From Pseudoselenomonas ruminantium (GTDB lineage: Bacteria > Bacillota > Negativicutes > Selenomonadales > Selenomonadaceae): DNA of 64,000 bases. A program made the position numbers and the translations under genes. The notes under the pieces are model-generated. The model ran no database searches, had not been told where the DNA came from, and saw nothing but the letters and a program-made list of their open reading frames with translations. The stretch covers positions 1 to 64,000 of the forward strand of contig NZ_FRBC01000003.1 of the NCBI RefSeq assembly GCF_900142515.1, given 5' to 3'. This document shows positions 25,911 through 33,922 of the stretch, one piece after another; position 1 is the first letter of the stretch, and the number at the start of each line of letters is the position of its first letter.

Positions 25911-26723
25911 TCAAATCCCCTCCAGAATGCCAATCTGCACCGGCTCTTCCAGAAGGTCATTCATATCCCCCCTGCCGGCAGCGTAGAGTTTCGTTTTTTT
26001 GGCCACGCGGAACAAATCCTGCGGCCAGGCACTGCCTATGGCCTTTACCTCCAGCGTGTTCACCGCCATTTCCCGGCCGTTGCTCACCACGAAGGAACGG
26101 GCCAGCATCAGTTGCCCATCCAGGTATAAAAGCTCATATTGGTAGTCCGCATCCCTTCCGTCAAAGGTCTTCAACTTGCTGCTGTAACGGTCGGACTCGT
26201 AATTCTTTCCCCCCAGCACGACCTTGCCGCTCTCCAGGAATTGCGGCTCCGTCATGGACTTAGCGTAAGCTGCATAGGGATCGTCCCAGTAAAGCGGAGC
26301 TAGTTCCAACGGCAGGGCGAGCTTCGTCTTCACCTTGCTCCAGCCCATGCGGGGATCGAGGTTTTCGCCTTCCGCTTCCGCTGCGGGGCAGACAAAGGCC
26401 TTGTCCGGCTCAATGAACTGATAGTATCTCCCATCCTTATACATGGTTTCCGGATTCCGCGGCGTACGGCCGCCAAAAAGATTGCCGATAGGATTCAAAT
26501 TCGTCACCCAGGACAGGCTGCTGCCGTAACGGGTGCGCTCCATGCGGGCACCCCCCGCCTCACCGATGACCCGCACATTGTAGTCATCCTTATATTCCAC
26601 ATAAAACTGCCCAGAATGAAAGATACTACGCAACTCCCCGGCCGCCGGATTTTCGGCACTGACCGCCGCAGGGCACAGGCAGCATAGGCACAGCCATAGC
26701 GCTGTTATGGATTTTTTCATCAT
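25911..26723 (-). CDS. Secreted protein of unknown function
   Basis: About 270 residues with signal peptide (about 1-23, CLCPAAVSAEN). No recognised family. RSIFHSGQFYVEYKDDYNVR at the mature N-terminus is similar in style to the neighbouring 25125-25910 product. The open frame extends upstream to 26984, but that part overlaps the CsgG-like gene in another frame and is very Arg-rich; the ATG at 26723, 1 bp after the upstream stop, gives a proper signal peptide and operon spacing. Confidence 0.65.
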   Translation of the reverse strand: MMKKSITALWLCLCCLCPAAVSAENPAAGELRSIFHSGQFYVEYKDDYNVRVIGEAGGARMERTRYGSSLSWVTNLNPIGNLFGGRTPRNPETMYKDGRYYQFIEPDKAFVCPAAEAEGENLDPRMGWSKVKTKLALPLELAPLYWDDPYAAYAKSMTEPQFLESGKVVLGGKNYESDRYSSKLKTFDGRDADYQYELLYLDGQLMLARSFVVSNGREMAVNTLEVKAIGSAWPQDLFRVAKKTKLYAAGRGDMNDLLEEPVQIGILEGI

Positions 26724-26724
26724 C

Positions 26725-27657
26725 TCACACCCGCCGCCGCTGGCCTTTGCCGTCCAATTTGGCCAAGAAACCGAATTTCTTGTTGAACACAAGATCGTCA
26801 ACGGCTTTATACAGGGCGTTCCGGACCTGCACCTGACTGAACTCAGTCGTGCCAATCGTAATCGTGTGCTGTACGGTCTGCTGTACGTGCTGCACGACGA
26901 CAGGCTGAGTCCCCTCCGTGGTGCTCTCCGTGGCGCTCTCCGTAAGGCTCGTATCCAACACTCCCGCAGCCGTTTCGGATTCACTCGTTTCCGTCTCGGC
27001 AGAAGTGCTCTCTACTGCCTCGCTGGACGTGCTCTCCGCTGCCTCGCTGGACGTGCCGGCCACCGCCTCACTGGATGTGCTTGCCGCGGGCTCGCCGATG
27101 ACCGGTGTTGTCACCGTTTTCTTGAGCTTGAACTGGGCATAGGTGCTGGCAGATTCACCTGTACCACTGGCGGCACAGACAATCTGCCCGGTTTCCACAT
27201 CAATCATGCGCAGGGTGACATTGGCAATCACCGTATTCTTCTTGCCCCCCACAGAACCGGCCTGGCTGTTCTCATAGGACATGCCGCTTTTCTTGGCACT
27301 GAGGCCTGTGACACTGCCGGCGATGAGATATTTCACCCCCGCCAGCCTCCCTACTGCCACAGCAGTACTCTGATCCACCAGTCCGCTCATATTGAGCTTA
27401 TGCTCCTCCGTGATGGCCAATAGTTCCGAACGTTCAATGAGGTTGAACCTGCCCGTATCTAAAAGCGCTTCAATGACGAACTCCGACACCATGCCTGCAT
27501 CCTCTAACGACAGTTCCTTGGACACCGCCGCCCGCTGGGCATAGGGAAGCACCGCCACGTTATCCCGCGCCTTGTCCAACGCGGCCTCGCACCCCCCTTG
27601 CGGGACAAGCAGCAACGCCCAGAGCACGAGCATGCCCAAAAACTTAACCATTCGCAT
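26725..27657 (-). CDS. CsgG-family protein, putative lipoprotein, with Ser/Thr/Glu-rich linker (paralogue 3)
   Basis: About 310 residues. The signal region ends LVPQGGCEAALDK, where Cys could be lipidated. The CsgG-like part runs from DNVAVLPYAQRA through VSEFVIEALLDTGRFNLIER, RLAGVKYLIAGSVTGLSA and RMIDVETGQIVCAASG (to ~180). It is split from its C-terminal helix (VQVRNALYKAVDDLVF) by a low-complexity stretch of about 60 residues containing repeated TSSEAV/ESTSSEA units. The ATG at 27657 has AGGAGG 8 nt upstream. Best CsgG match of the three paralogues, and the only one with a likely lipobox, as in curli CsgG. Confidence 0.75.
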   Translation of the reverse strand: MRMVKFLGMLVLWALLLVPQGGCEAALDKARDNVAVLPYAQRAAVSKELSLEDAGMVSEFVIEALLDTGRFNLIERSELLAITEEHKLNMSGLVDQSTAVAVGRLAGVKYLIAGSVTGLSAKKSGMSYENSQAGSVGGKKNTVIANVTLRMIDVETGQIVCAASGTGESASTYAQFKLKKTVTTPVIGEPAASTSSEAVAGTSSEAAESTSSEAVESTSAETETSESETAAGVLDTSLTESATESTTEGTQPVVVQHVQQTVQHTITIGTTEFSQVQVRNALYKAVDDLVFNKKFGFLAKLDGKGQRRRV

Positions 27658-28474
27658 CTTCATCGCCTCCTTGCCAGGCCGTGGATCGCACTACCTGAAC
27701 TTTTGCACCGACCTTTTTGAACAGGCCCTCCAGCCGCTCAGCGGCTTCACGGACAGCCTTGGCGCCCGCCTTTTCCTCAGCCCCTTCTGCACTTGCTGCC
27801 ACGTCACTGGCCCGCAAGGAAAAAGTTCCCACTACGTGATTGCTGCTTTTCTCGATCACCGTCACATCGAGGCTTGCCTGTCCGGAGAACAGCCCCGTAG
27901 CCGTGCTTTCCCGTTTGGCATTGGGCACGAAAATCTCCTGGCTCGAAGCAGAAAGCTCCCCTTTCACCAAAAAATCAGGATTATCCTCCTCGGCCTGCAC
28001 ATTACCAAAGCCCAGTTCCAACAGCCGCTCATTGAACACGGACTCCGCCGTCGCATCCCGTTCCGCCGCCTCTGCGCCACCGCGTGTGACCGAAACGAAA
28101 AAGGCGGGATCATTCAGGAGCATCAGCATGGTAAGCTTGTCCATCAGGCCAGCATCCGGCGCATCATTTACATCGACCAAAGCCTTCACCGTGTAACCTG
28201 CATCCGTTGCCCCTTCCTCGAGCACCTTGATTTTCCGCACGTACCCCCGGGAATGCGTATAGATATTATCCAGCGCCAGCCGGCTTTCCCGCACCAAAGT
28301 CCAGGCATCGATATACGTGCCCACAACTTCTTCCACGGCACACCTGGCCGCGTGCTGGATTGCGGCCGCACGGTCTACCCCCATCCCCTCGACGACAGCC
28401 TCCTTGGCCGAGGCAGAGGGCAAGCCTCCTAAACAGGCGGCCAGCAGCAATAGAAAGATTTTTTTTGCATACAC
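27644..28474 (-). CDS. Secreted FlgT-N/LPP20-like protein
   Basis: About 276 residues starting at a GTG (28474) with GGAAGG 8 nt upstream. Signal peptide about 1-20. The N-terminal domain VEGMGVDRAAAIQHAARCAV followed by VVGTYIDAWT has the pattern of FlgT-N and similar domains (conserved Asp/Arg/Ala repeat before an EE-VG segment). The C-terminal half has LGFGNVQAEEDNPDFLVKGE, the look of a second nucleotide-free alpha/beta domain. FlgT proteins are outer-membrane-associated and pair with CsgG-type domains; here the next gene is CsgG-like and overlaps this one by 14 bp, supporting joint function. Confidence 0.65.
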   Translation of the reverse strand: MYAKKIFLLLLAACLGGLPSASAKEAVVEGMGVDRAAAIQHAARCAVEEVVGTYIDAWTLVRESRLALDNIYTHSRGYVRKIKVLEEGATDAGYTVKALVDVNDAPDAGLMDKLTMLMLLNDPAFFVSVTRGGAEAAERDATAESVFNERLLELGFGNVQAEEDNPDFLVKGELSASSQEIFVPNAKRESTATGLFSGQASLDVTVIEKSSNHVVGTFSLRASDVAASAEGAEEKAGAKAVREAAERLEGLFKKVGAKVQVVRSTAWQGGDEDANG

Positions 28475-28639
28475 GACACGCACCTTCCTTGCACTTGTAA
28501 AATCCCCATAATGTACCCTACCTATTCGCAACTGCAGTGCAAAATTCCTGCCTATCACAGAAAGTTTTTAAGTCCCTTGCAGCGGCTCCGCCCGATCCGC
28601 ATCGCGCCGCGCATAAGCTGCCGGATAGCATACTGTCAC

Positions 28640-29605
28640 TCAGTAGACACGGAACGCTGGCTGCTCTGCTATATACTGTGTCAATTGCCATAGCCGCTCA
28701 CCACCGGACAGCCGGTAGGACTTGCCGCGGCGCAGTTCTTCGATATCCGTGAAGAAATTATGGGCATTGAAGGCGAGCACGATCCATGTGCCATCCTTCA
28801 TGTGGAAACGAAATACCTCGCTGTAATCGTCCACCTCCCCCTGATTGGCATATCCTTCTGCCCGGATAAGTGAAAGGGCATCTGCCACGGCCTGGATTAC
28901 CGCCTTGTCCCTTACGGTAAACCGCTGGAACATATGATACTGCCGGTCGTACACCAGTTCATCGCAGCTTGCGGCATTCAATCCCAAAAGTTTCGGCTCC
29001 GCAGCTAACCCGGCCAGCGTACAAGGAAAGGCACCCGCTTCGCTGCAGCTTCCCTCAGCAGGCATATCCCCTGCCTGTGGCTGGGATATCGCAGACTTTT
29101 CTCCCGCCAAATCCCCGGGCTGTATTTCCTCTCCCCTGCCGCTGGTTGGAGCCGCAAAGAGCTGCACCCAATAGACCTTCCCATTGGACAGGGTAAAATG
29201 GGCAATGCCCGTATGGGTAAAGGGCGCATGAAGAATATTGTCCAGATGGTCTGGCGAGTCCACCCAGTCATCCACGGCCCGTTCCGGCGTCAGATCCATG
29301 CCAGCGACAAGATTTTCTCCCGCCGTGCGGTAAGTCATGCCTACTTCCCTGAATACCGTCAGACAGTCCGAACCATCGGGGCGGTCATGGGCGAAAAGAC
29401 GCTCCATCTCTGCTGCGCGGATGGCCGCCGCTTTGTTGATGACGCTGTCCATGACCAAAGGCTCCAGGCCTTTTTGCTGGCGCACCTCGTTGACCAGCCG
29501 CAGCACCTCCCCGTCCTCTGCTGTCGCCGCCTCACTAGCGGGCATAAGGGCCATGAACGCCATGAACGCCACCACCAGGAGCACGAAAAACCTATGCATT
29601 TTCAT
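28640..29605 (-). CDS. Secreted CAP (SCP/PR1) domain protein
   Basis: 321 residues, signal peptide about 1-26. CAP domain at about 30-155: EVLRLVNEVRQQKGLEPLVM, AAEMERLFAHDRPDG, YRTAGENLVAG and NILHAPFTHTGIA give the conserved His/Glu set of YkwD-type CAP proteins. The C-terminal half (about 200-321) is unrecognised and contains a Trp/Phe-rich segment ending YIAEQPAFRVY. CAP proteins of bacteria are extracellular, and their biochemical role is mostly unsettled. Ribosome site GGGGGAG 6 nt before the ATG; 12-bp gap to the TPR gene upstream. Confidence 0.82.
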   Translation of the reverse strand: MKMHRFFVLLVVAFMAFMALMPASEAATAEDGEVLRLVNEVRQQKGLEPLVMDSVINKAAAIRAAEMERLFAHDRPDGSDCLTVFREVGMTYRTAGENLVAGMDLTPERAVDDWVDSPDHLDNILHAPFTHTGIAHFTLSNGKVYWVQLFAAPTSGRGEEIQPGDLAGEKSAISQPQAGDMPAEGSCSEAGAFPCTLAGLAAEPKLLGLNAASCDELVYDRQYHMFQRFTVRDKAVIQAVADALSLIRAEGYANQGEVDDYSEVFRFHMKDGTWIVLAFNAHNFFTDIEELRRGKSYRLSGGERLWQLTQYIAEQPAFRVY

Positions 29606-29617
29606 GTGGCTCTCCCC

Positions 29618-30793
29618 CTATCCTGCATAGCCAAGGGCTTGCGCCCTCTGCCAATCTGCCGCAGCCGCTGCGGCATTTCCCAGCTGCTGGTATACCAGTG
29701 CACGGTTGTAATAGCACATGCCGTTATTAGGGGCCAAGGCGATGGCCTGATTGATTGCCTGCAAGGCAGCCTGAAAATCTTTCTGAGCATAGCATACGAC
29801 GCCGAGTTTGATAAAGACATCCGGGTTCGTAGGCAGAAGGCTGGCCGCCTTCTCGAAATCCTGCCGGGCGAGAACCAATTCCTGGCGATGGTAATGGGCA
29901 TACCCGCGGTTGGAATAAGCTTCGCCATAGTTTGGATTCAGGCGGATAGCCGCATCAAACTCGGCGATGGACTCCTCGCCCCGGCCCAACTGCCAGTACA
30001 CATAGCCCCGATTGTAACGCACCAAAGGATTGTTCGGAGCAAGCCTTACCGCTACATTGCAATCCTCCAGTGCGGCTTGGGGCTGCCCTTTGACCATCAT
30101 CAGGAGCCTGCTGCGGTTGACGCGCGGCTCCAAAGCATTCGGATTGAGCCGGATGGCTTCCCCATAAAGGCTCAGTGCCTCATCGAAGCGCCCTTCATAT
30201 TCGGCCCGGATTGCTGCCGAATTCTTTTCCACGGCCTGGAAAGTATTGTCTACGGCCTGAACTTCTGCCTGAATGGCCTGCTCTTCCTGTGGCGATGCCG
30301 CCGTGTTCATCTTCTCCTTTAATGCGCGCAGCTCGGCAGCCTGCGCCTCGTATTCGGCTTGCAATTTATTGTATTTGTCCGTAATCTCCCCCACATCCCC
30401 GCGGCGCAAGCCCTGGACAGCCGCATCTGTGTCCACGCTGGCCTGAATACTGGCGATAACGGTTATATTCCCTGCCTGGTCCAAGGAATTTTCAAATTTC
30501 TTATCCTGAATCTTGAGGATATTGCTGGCCACAGCCGTGATTTCATCCGCCACCACCTGCAGATCCTTGGTCTTCGTGTAACTCTCGATATAAACGCCTG
30601 CCTGCTCCACGGCCTGGCGTTCCGCTTCCTTCAAGGCTCGCTGCTGGGCGATGTCAACGGTTTCATACTTGCTCATCGTATATTGTCCCGTGCCCTTCAC
30701 CTGCACAATTTCGGCAGCGGCAAGGCCAGGAAGTGTCGTTGCCAACAAGGCAGCAAGAGGAAGCGCGCGGAATAGCTTCCGCAATTGATTCAT
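29618..30793 (-). CDS. Secreted FlgT-N/LPP20-like protein with TPR repeats
   Basis: About 391 residues. Signal peptide (about 1-27), an N-terminal domain VKGTGQYTMSKYETVDIAQQ followed by RALKEAERQAVEQAGVYIES (FlgT-N/LPP20 style), a coiled coil (about 135-185, YNKLQAEYEAQAAELRALKE), then at least five tetratricopeptide repeats (about 195-391: GRFDEALSLYGEAIRLNPNA, GQPQAALEDCNVAVRLAPNN, GRGEESIAEFDAAIRLNPNY and so on). TPRs bind partner proteins, so this could be the scaffold of the envelope system. The ATG at 30793 gives a normal signal peptide; an upstream ATG at 30808 is the alternative. Confidence 0.8.
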   Translation of the reverse strand: MNQLRKLFRALPLAALLATTLPGLAAAEIVQVKGTGQYTMSKYETVDIAQQRALKEAERQAVEQAGVYIESYTKTKDLQVVADEITAVASNILKIQDKKFENSLDQAGNITVIASIQASVDTDAAVQGLRRGDVGEITDKYNKLQAEYEAQAAELRALKEKMNTAASPQEEQAIQAEVQAVDNTFQAVEKNSAAIRAEYEGRFDEALSLYGEAIRLNPNALEPRVNRSRLLMMVKGQPQAALEDCNVAVRLAPNNPLVRYNRGYVYWQLGRGEESIAEFDAAIRLNPNYGEAYSNRGYAHYHRQELVLARQDFEKAASLLPTNPDVFIKLGVVCYAQKDFQAALQAINQAIALAPNNGMCYYNRALVYQQLGNAAAAAADWQRAQALGYAG

Positions 30794-30847
30794 CCTTGTC
30801 CACTCCATGCACACTCATCCTTTCCAAAATCAGTAACGAAAAGTCGT

Positions 30848-30871
30848 AAAGCCGCCCCCTTAGGGGGCGGC
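30848..30871 (-). terminator. Terminator after the zinc-ribbon protein gene
   Basis: Minus strand GCCGCCCCC-TA-AGGGGGCGGC followed by TTTACGACTTTT: a very stable stem with a short U tract, 16 bp after the stop codon. It separates this gene from the TPR gene that begins at 30793. Confidence 0.75.
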
Positions 30872-30887
30872 CAGGTATGCTATCTTC

Positions 30888-32063
30888 TTACTTCACCAGG
30901 GTGGCCTCTCTGCTCTGGATCGAAATCGAGCAATTACCGCTCGTGCGTGCGTAGGCCGTGGTGTTCTTGGTCACTTTCTGTGGCAGCGTCTTGAAATATA
31001 AATGGAATACCTTATCCGTATCCTTCATGTTCTTGATCTTCAACCAACCACTAAAGCCGGAATACGTTGTTGTCTCGGTCAGTTTCTCACCCGTGTCGGC
31101 ATTATAGATGGCGATGTTGGGAGCGCAGGTTCTTACTTTGTTAATGCCGGCTTTATCTTTCTTTTCCTGGATACCGCCCAAGTTAATGGAAAGCACGATA
31201 TGGTCGGTTGCCCATTTCTTTCCCTTCAATGGACGCACGGTAAAATTGACATTGCCAAGGCCATAAGTGGTTTTGATCGTGTCCAGACGTTTTTCCTGCG
31301 GAGTGTTGGGTTTATTGTTGTTATTGTTGGTGGCTGCTGGTGCTGGTGCCGGTGCCGGAGCTGGGGCGGGCGCGGGAGCCGGAGTTGTTGCCTGCACTAT
31401 GGGCTGGTTGGCGTTGAAGCTGCCCTGCCTCCAGGCATGCCCACCTCCCTTGGGGCATTTACCAACAGGCACCTTGGCGGCAACAGATTCTGTACTCGTC
31501 GTCTTCTGATAGCATTTCAGGCAGGTATAGGTGTATTTCTTGGCAGGCGGAGGATTCAGGCTGCCACTGACCCAGTTATGTACGCCGCCCTTGGAACATT
31601 TGGTCTTGGGAACAGCCTGGGCATTGGCAATAGTGGTCGTGGTCTTTTGGTAGCACTTAGTGCAGGTGTAGGTGTACTGCTTGGCAGGCTGTGGCTTTAT
31701 CTGCGGAGTTATCGGCGGTTTAACCGGCTGAACCGTTGGCGGCTTTGCAGGCTGCGGCTTAGCTGGCTGTGGCTTAGCTGGCTGCGGTTTAGCTGGCTGT
31801 GGTCTAGCTGGCTGCGGCTGGTTTACTATGGTGCTCCGCCAGGTATGGGTGCCGCCTTTGGCACACCCTAGGACAGTAGGCATGTTGGGCTGCGTCACAC
31901 TCTTGCCGCATTTGCTGCATGTCCACTTAACCGTCGTAGCCGCCTGTGCTATGCTCTGCACGCTCTCCGGGGAAAAATCGGCCACTGGGGCACCCGTAAT
32001 CCCCAAAAAGGCTCCCGCACACACGAGAGCAACGGTCTTGTTTTTCCATGATGAGGTTTCCAT
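30888..32063 (-). CDS. Secreted protein with three zinc-ribbon-like repeats and Pro-rich linkers
   Basis: 391 residues with an N-terminal hydrophobic signal. Three repeats of about 40 residues share the pattern C-x2-C, 15-19 residues, C-x-K-G-G-x-H-x-W (CSKCGKS...CAKGGTHTW; CTKCYQK...CSKGGVHNW; CLKCYQK...CPKGGGHAW). Cys/Cys/Cys/His spacing suggests metal binding or disulfide bonding, but the motif is not one I can name. Linkers are (QPAKP)n and a (PA)n run. A C-terminal domain of about 120 residues (KTTYGLGNVNFTVRPLKG onwards) is unrecognised. Start ATG at 32063 with GGAAGTG upstream. It precedes the envelope operon on the same strand. Confidence 0.7.
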   Translation of the reverse strand: METSSWKNKTVALVCAGAFLGITGAPVADFSPESVQSIAQAATTVKWTCSKCGKSVTQPNMPTVLGCAKGGTHTWRSTIVNQPQPARPQPAKPQPAKPQPAKPQPAKPPTVQPVKPPITPQIKPQPAKQYTYTCTKCYQKTTTTIANAQAVPKTKCSKGGVHNWVSGSLNPPPAKKYTYTCLKCYQKTTSTESVAAKVPVGKCPKGGGHAWRQGSFNANQPIVQATTPAPAPAPAPAPAPAPAATNNNNNKPNTPQEKRLDTIKTTYGLGNVNFTVRPLKGKKWATDHIVLSINLGGIQEKKDKAGINKVRTCAPNIAIYNADTGEKLTETTTYSGFSGWLKIKNMKDTDKVFHLYFKTLPQKVTKNTTAYARTSGNCSISIQSREATLVK

Positions 32064-32106
32064 CCTACGCACTTCCTTTCTAAGATACGAATTTTCTTGC
32101 AATTTG

Positions 32107-32135
32107 AAGTTATCGTTCTATTCTCCACCAGGCAA
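32107..32135 (-). promoter_or_regulatory. Possible promoter of the zinc-ribbon protein gene
   Basis: Minus-strand TTGCCT (32130-32135), 17 nt, TAACTT (32107-32112), about 45 bp before the start codon. Moderate match to consensus. Confidence 0.35.
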
Positions 32136-32191
32136 AGGATTTCCTGCCTAAAGAAAAATTTCTTCCAAAGAAAAACAGGCTGTGAAATAAC

Positions 32192-32242
32192 AAAAAGAAT
32201 AACAATTGGCGAGCAAATACTTACTCGCCAATCGTTATTCTT
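32192..32242 (-). terminator. Terminator of the arabinose operon
   Basis: Minus strand AAGAATAACGATTGGCGAG, 10-nt loop, CTCGCCAATTGTTATTCTT, then TTTTG. The roughly 19-bp stem has one mismatch and a U tract; it lies 46 bp after the araA stop. Confidence 0.88.
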
Positions 32243-32288
32243 GCTATTCGCTATGCAGCCACCCGCTCAAAGGAAGTGGATGGGCAAA

Positions 32289-33713
32289 TCAGCAGATTTC
32301 TACCAGATTTACGCCCAGCATTACACCGAGGTCGTGGATCTGTTCTTCCGTCAGGCGGAAGGAAAGTACCGTATGATGGCCGCCGCCAGCTTTGATCCAT
32401 TCCGTGGAGCCTTTCTTCAGGCCGCATTTCGGCGTCCAGAGCTGTTTGGCTACCGGCAGATGCGGGGTTTCGGCTTCAGCCTTGCGGCAGTCAACCGGAT
32501 AGCTGATCATGCGGAAACCATCACGGAAGTCAGCCACGGTCACATCCACAGCTTCGCCATCAGCGCCCGTGAATACCAGACGTGCCGGATCGTCCTTGCC
32601 GCCGATATCCAGCGGATGGACTTCGACTTTCGGCTTGTCGCTGGCAATGGTCGGATCGACTTCGAGCATATGTGCACCAAGGATGGCCTCATGGCCTTTG
32701 CGCAGGTCAAGGGTGTAGTCTTCCATGAAGACCGTACGGTCATTATGAGCCATGATTTTCAGCAGGCGGGTAAGGGCTGCATGTTTCCAGTCACCTTCAG
32801 CAGCAAAGCCATAGCCGTCACGCATGAGGAGCTGGGCAGCCAGACCCGGCAGCTGTTTGAGGCCCTTGAGATCCTGGAAGTTCGTGCAGAAGGCATTGTA
32901 GCCACGGTCATCCAGGAACTTCTTGATGGCGATGTATTCGCGCAGCTGATAGCGCACGGATTCTTCGAATTTGTCCTGGGGGTTATCCTGCGGATTCAGC
33001 GTGTACAGTTCGGCCAGTTTCTTGTATTCAGCGTCGATATCTGCTTCGGAAACGGCGTCAACCTCGTCCACGAGTTCGCCTACCGGCCAGTAGTCAACCG
33101 TCCAGCCCAACTGGATCTGTGCTTCTACCTTGTCGCCTTCGGTAACGGCTACATCTCGCATGGTATCGCCGAAACGACAGACACGGATGTTGAAGCTTTC
33201 GTTATAAGCCACAGCCACATCCTGCCAGGAAGCGATTTCCTTCTGGACTTCCTCGTCGCCCCAATAACCATAGACAATCTTGTTATTGATGCCCAGACGG
33301 GAGTTCAGATAACCATATTCACGATCACCATGGGCGCTCTGGTTGAGATTCATGTAGTCAAAGTCAATCGTAGCATAGGGAATCTCATTGAGATACTGCG
33401 TAGCCAGATGCAACAGCGGTTTTTGCAGAAGCTTCGTGCCACGAATCCAGTTCTTGGCCGGAGAGAAGGTGTGCATCCAGGTGATGACACCAGCGACTTC
33501 ATCATGGTAGTTGACATCCTTCATGAACTGCGTGATGCCTTCAGCCGTGGTCATAACGCCTTTGCAGACCACCTTGTACGGCAGCTTGCCGCTCTCATTG
33601 AGCTTGGCTGCGATTTCCATCGCATCCCGTTCTACATTCTTGAGCTGCTCCTCACCATAAAGGAACTGACTGCCAGCAACAAACCAGAATTCGTAATTCT
33701 TAACTTCCAACAT
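32289..33713 (-). CDS. araA: L-arabinose isomerase
   Basis: Converts L-arabinose to L-ribulose; cytoplasmic, Mn2+-dependent. 474 residues, close to the family norm. Signature segments: [16 protein letters not shown] at the N-terminus, [18 protein letters not shown] (substrate-binding), [18 protein letters not shown] and [15 protein letters not shown]. The ATG at 33713 has GGGAAG 8 nt upstream; a 27-nt longer frame is rejected. It is the last gene of araE-araB-araA. Confidence 0.97.
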   Translation of the reverse strand: MLEVKNYEFWFVAGSQFLYGEEQLKNVERDAMEIAAKLNESGKLPYKVVCKGVMTTAEGITQFMKDVNYHDEVAGVITWMHTFSPAKNWIRGTKLLQKPLLHLATQYLNEIPYATIDFDYMNLNQSAHGDREYGYLNSRLGINNKIVYGYWGDEEVQKEIASWQDVAVAYNESFNIRVCRFGDTMRDVAVTEGDKVEAQIQLGWTVDYWPVGELVDEVDAVSEADIDAEYKKLAELYTLNPQDNPQDKFEESVRYQLREYIAIKKFLDDRGYNAFCTNFQDLKGLKQLPGLAAQLLMRDGYGFAAEGDWKHAALTRLLKIMAHNDRTVFMEDYTLDLRKGHEAILGAHMLEVDPTIASDKPKVEVHPLDIGGKDDPARLVFTGADGEAVDVTVADFRDGFRMISYPVDCRKAEAETPHLPVAKQLWTPKCGLKKGSTEWIKAGGGHHTVLSFRLTEEQIHDLGVMLGVNLVEIC

Positions 33714-33922
33714 TGAAAATACTTCCCTTCTATTTGACATTGACTTTATATGACATTATTGTAGGTGCCTACTTTGAAGCCCCTTCCGCCCCTGACGCGG
33801 GACACCTTCCCCAGATGGGCAGGCTATTGGGATATGTGCCGCAAGATTTAACTAAACGTCCTCAGCTCAGGCTTATGAACAGCCGATAACCCAAAATCAA
33901 GGTCTATCGTTGCCCGGCGCCC

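Noticed and set aside
26724-26984. 87-codon N-terminal extension of the 25911-26723 gene
   Set aside because: Overlaps the CsgG-like gene in another frame, is Arg-rich, and would hide a good signal peptide.
32097-33716. 539-codon plus-strand ORF opposite araA
   Set aside because: Antisense to a complete L-arabinose isomerase, no plausible start signal.
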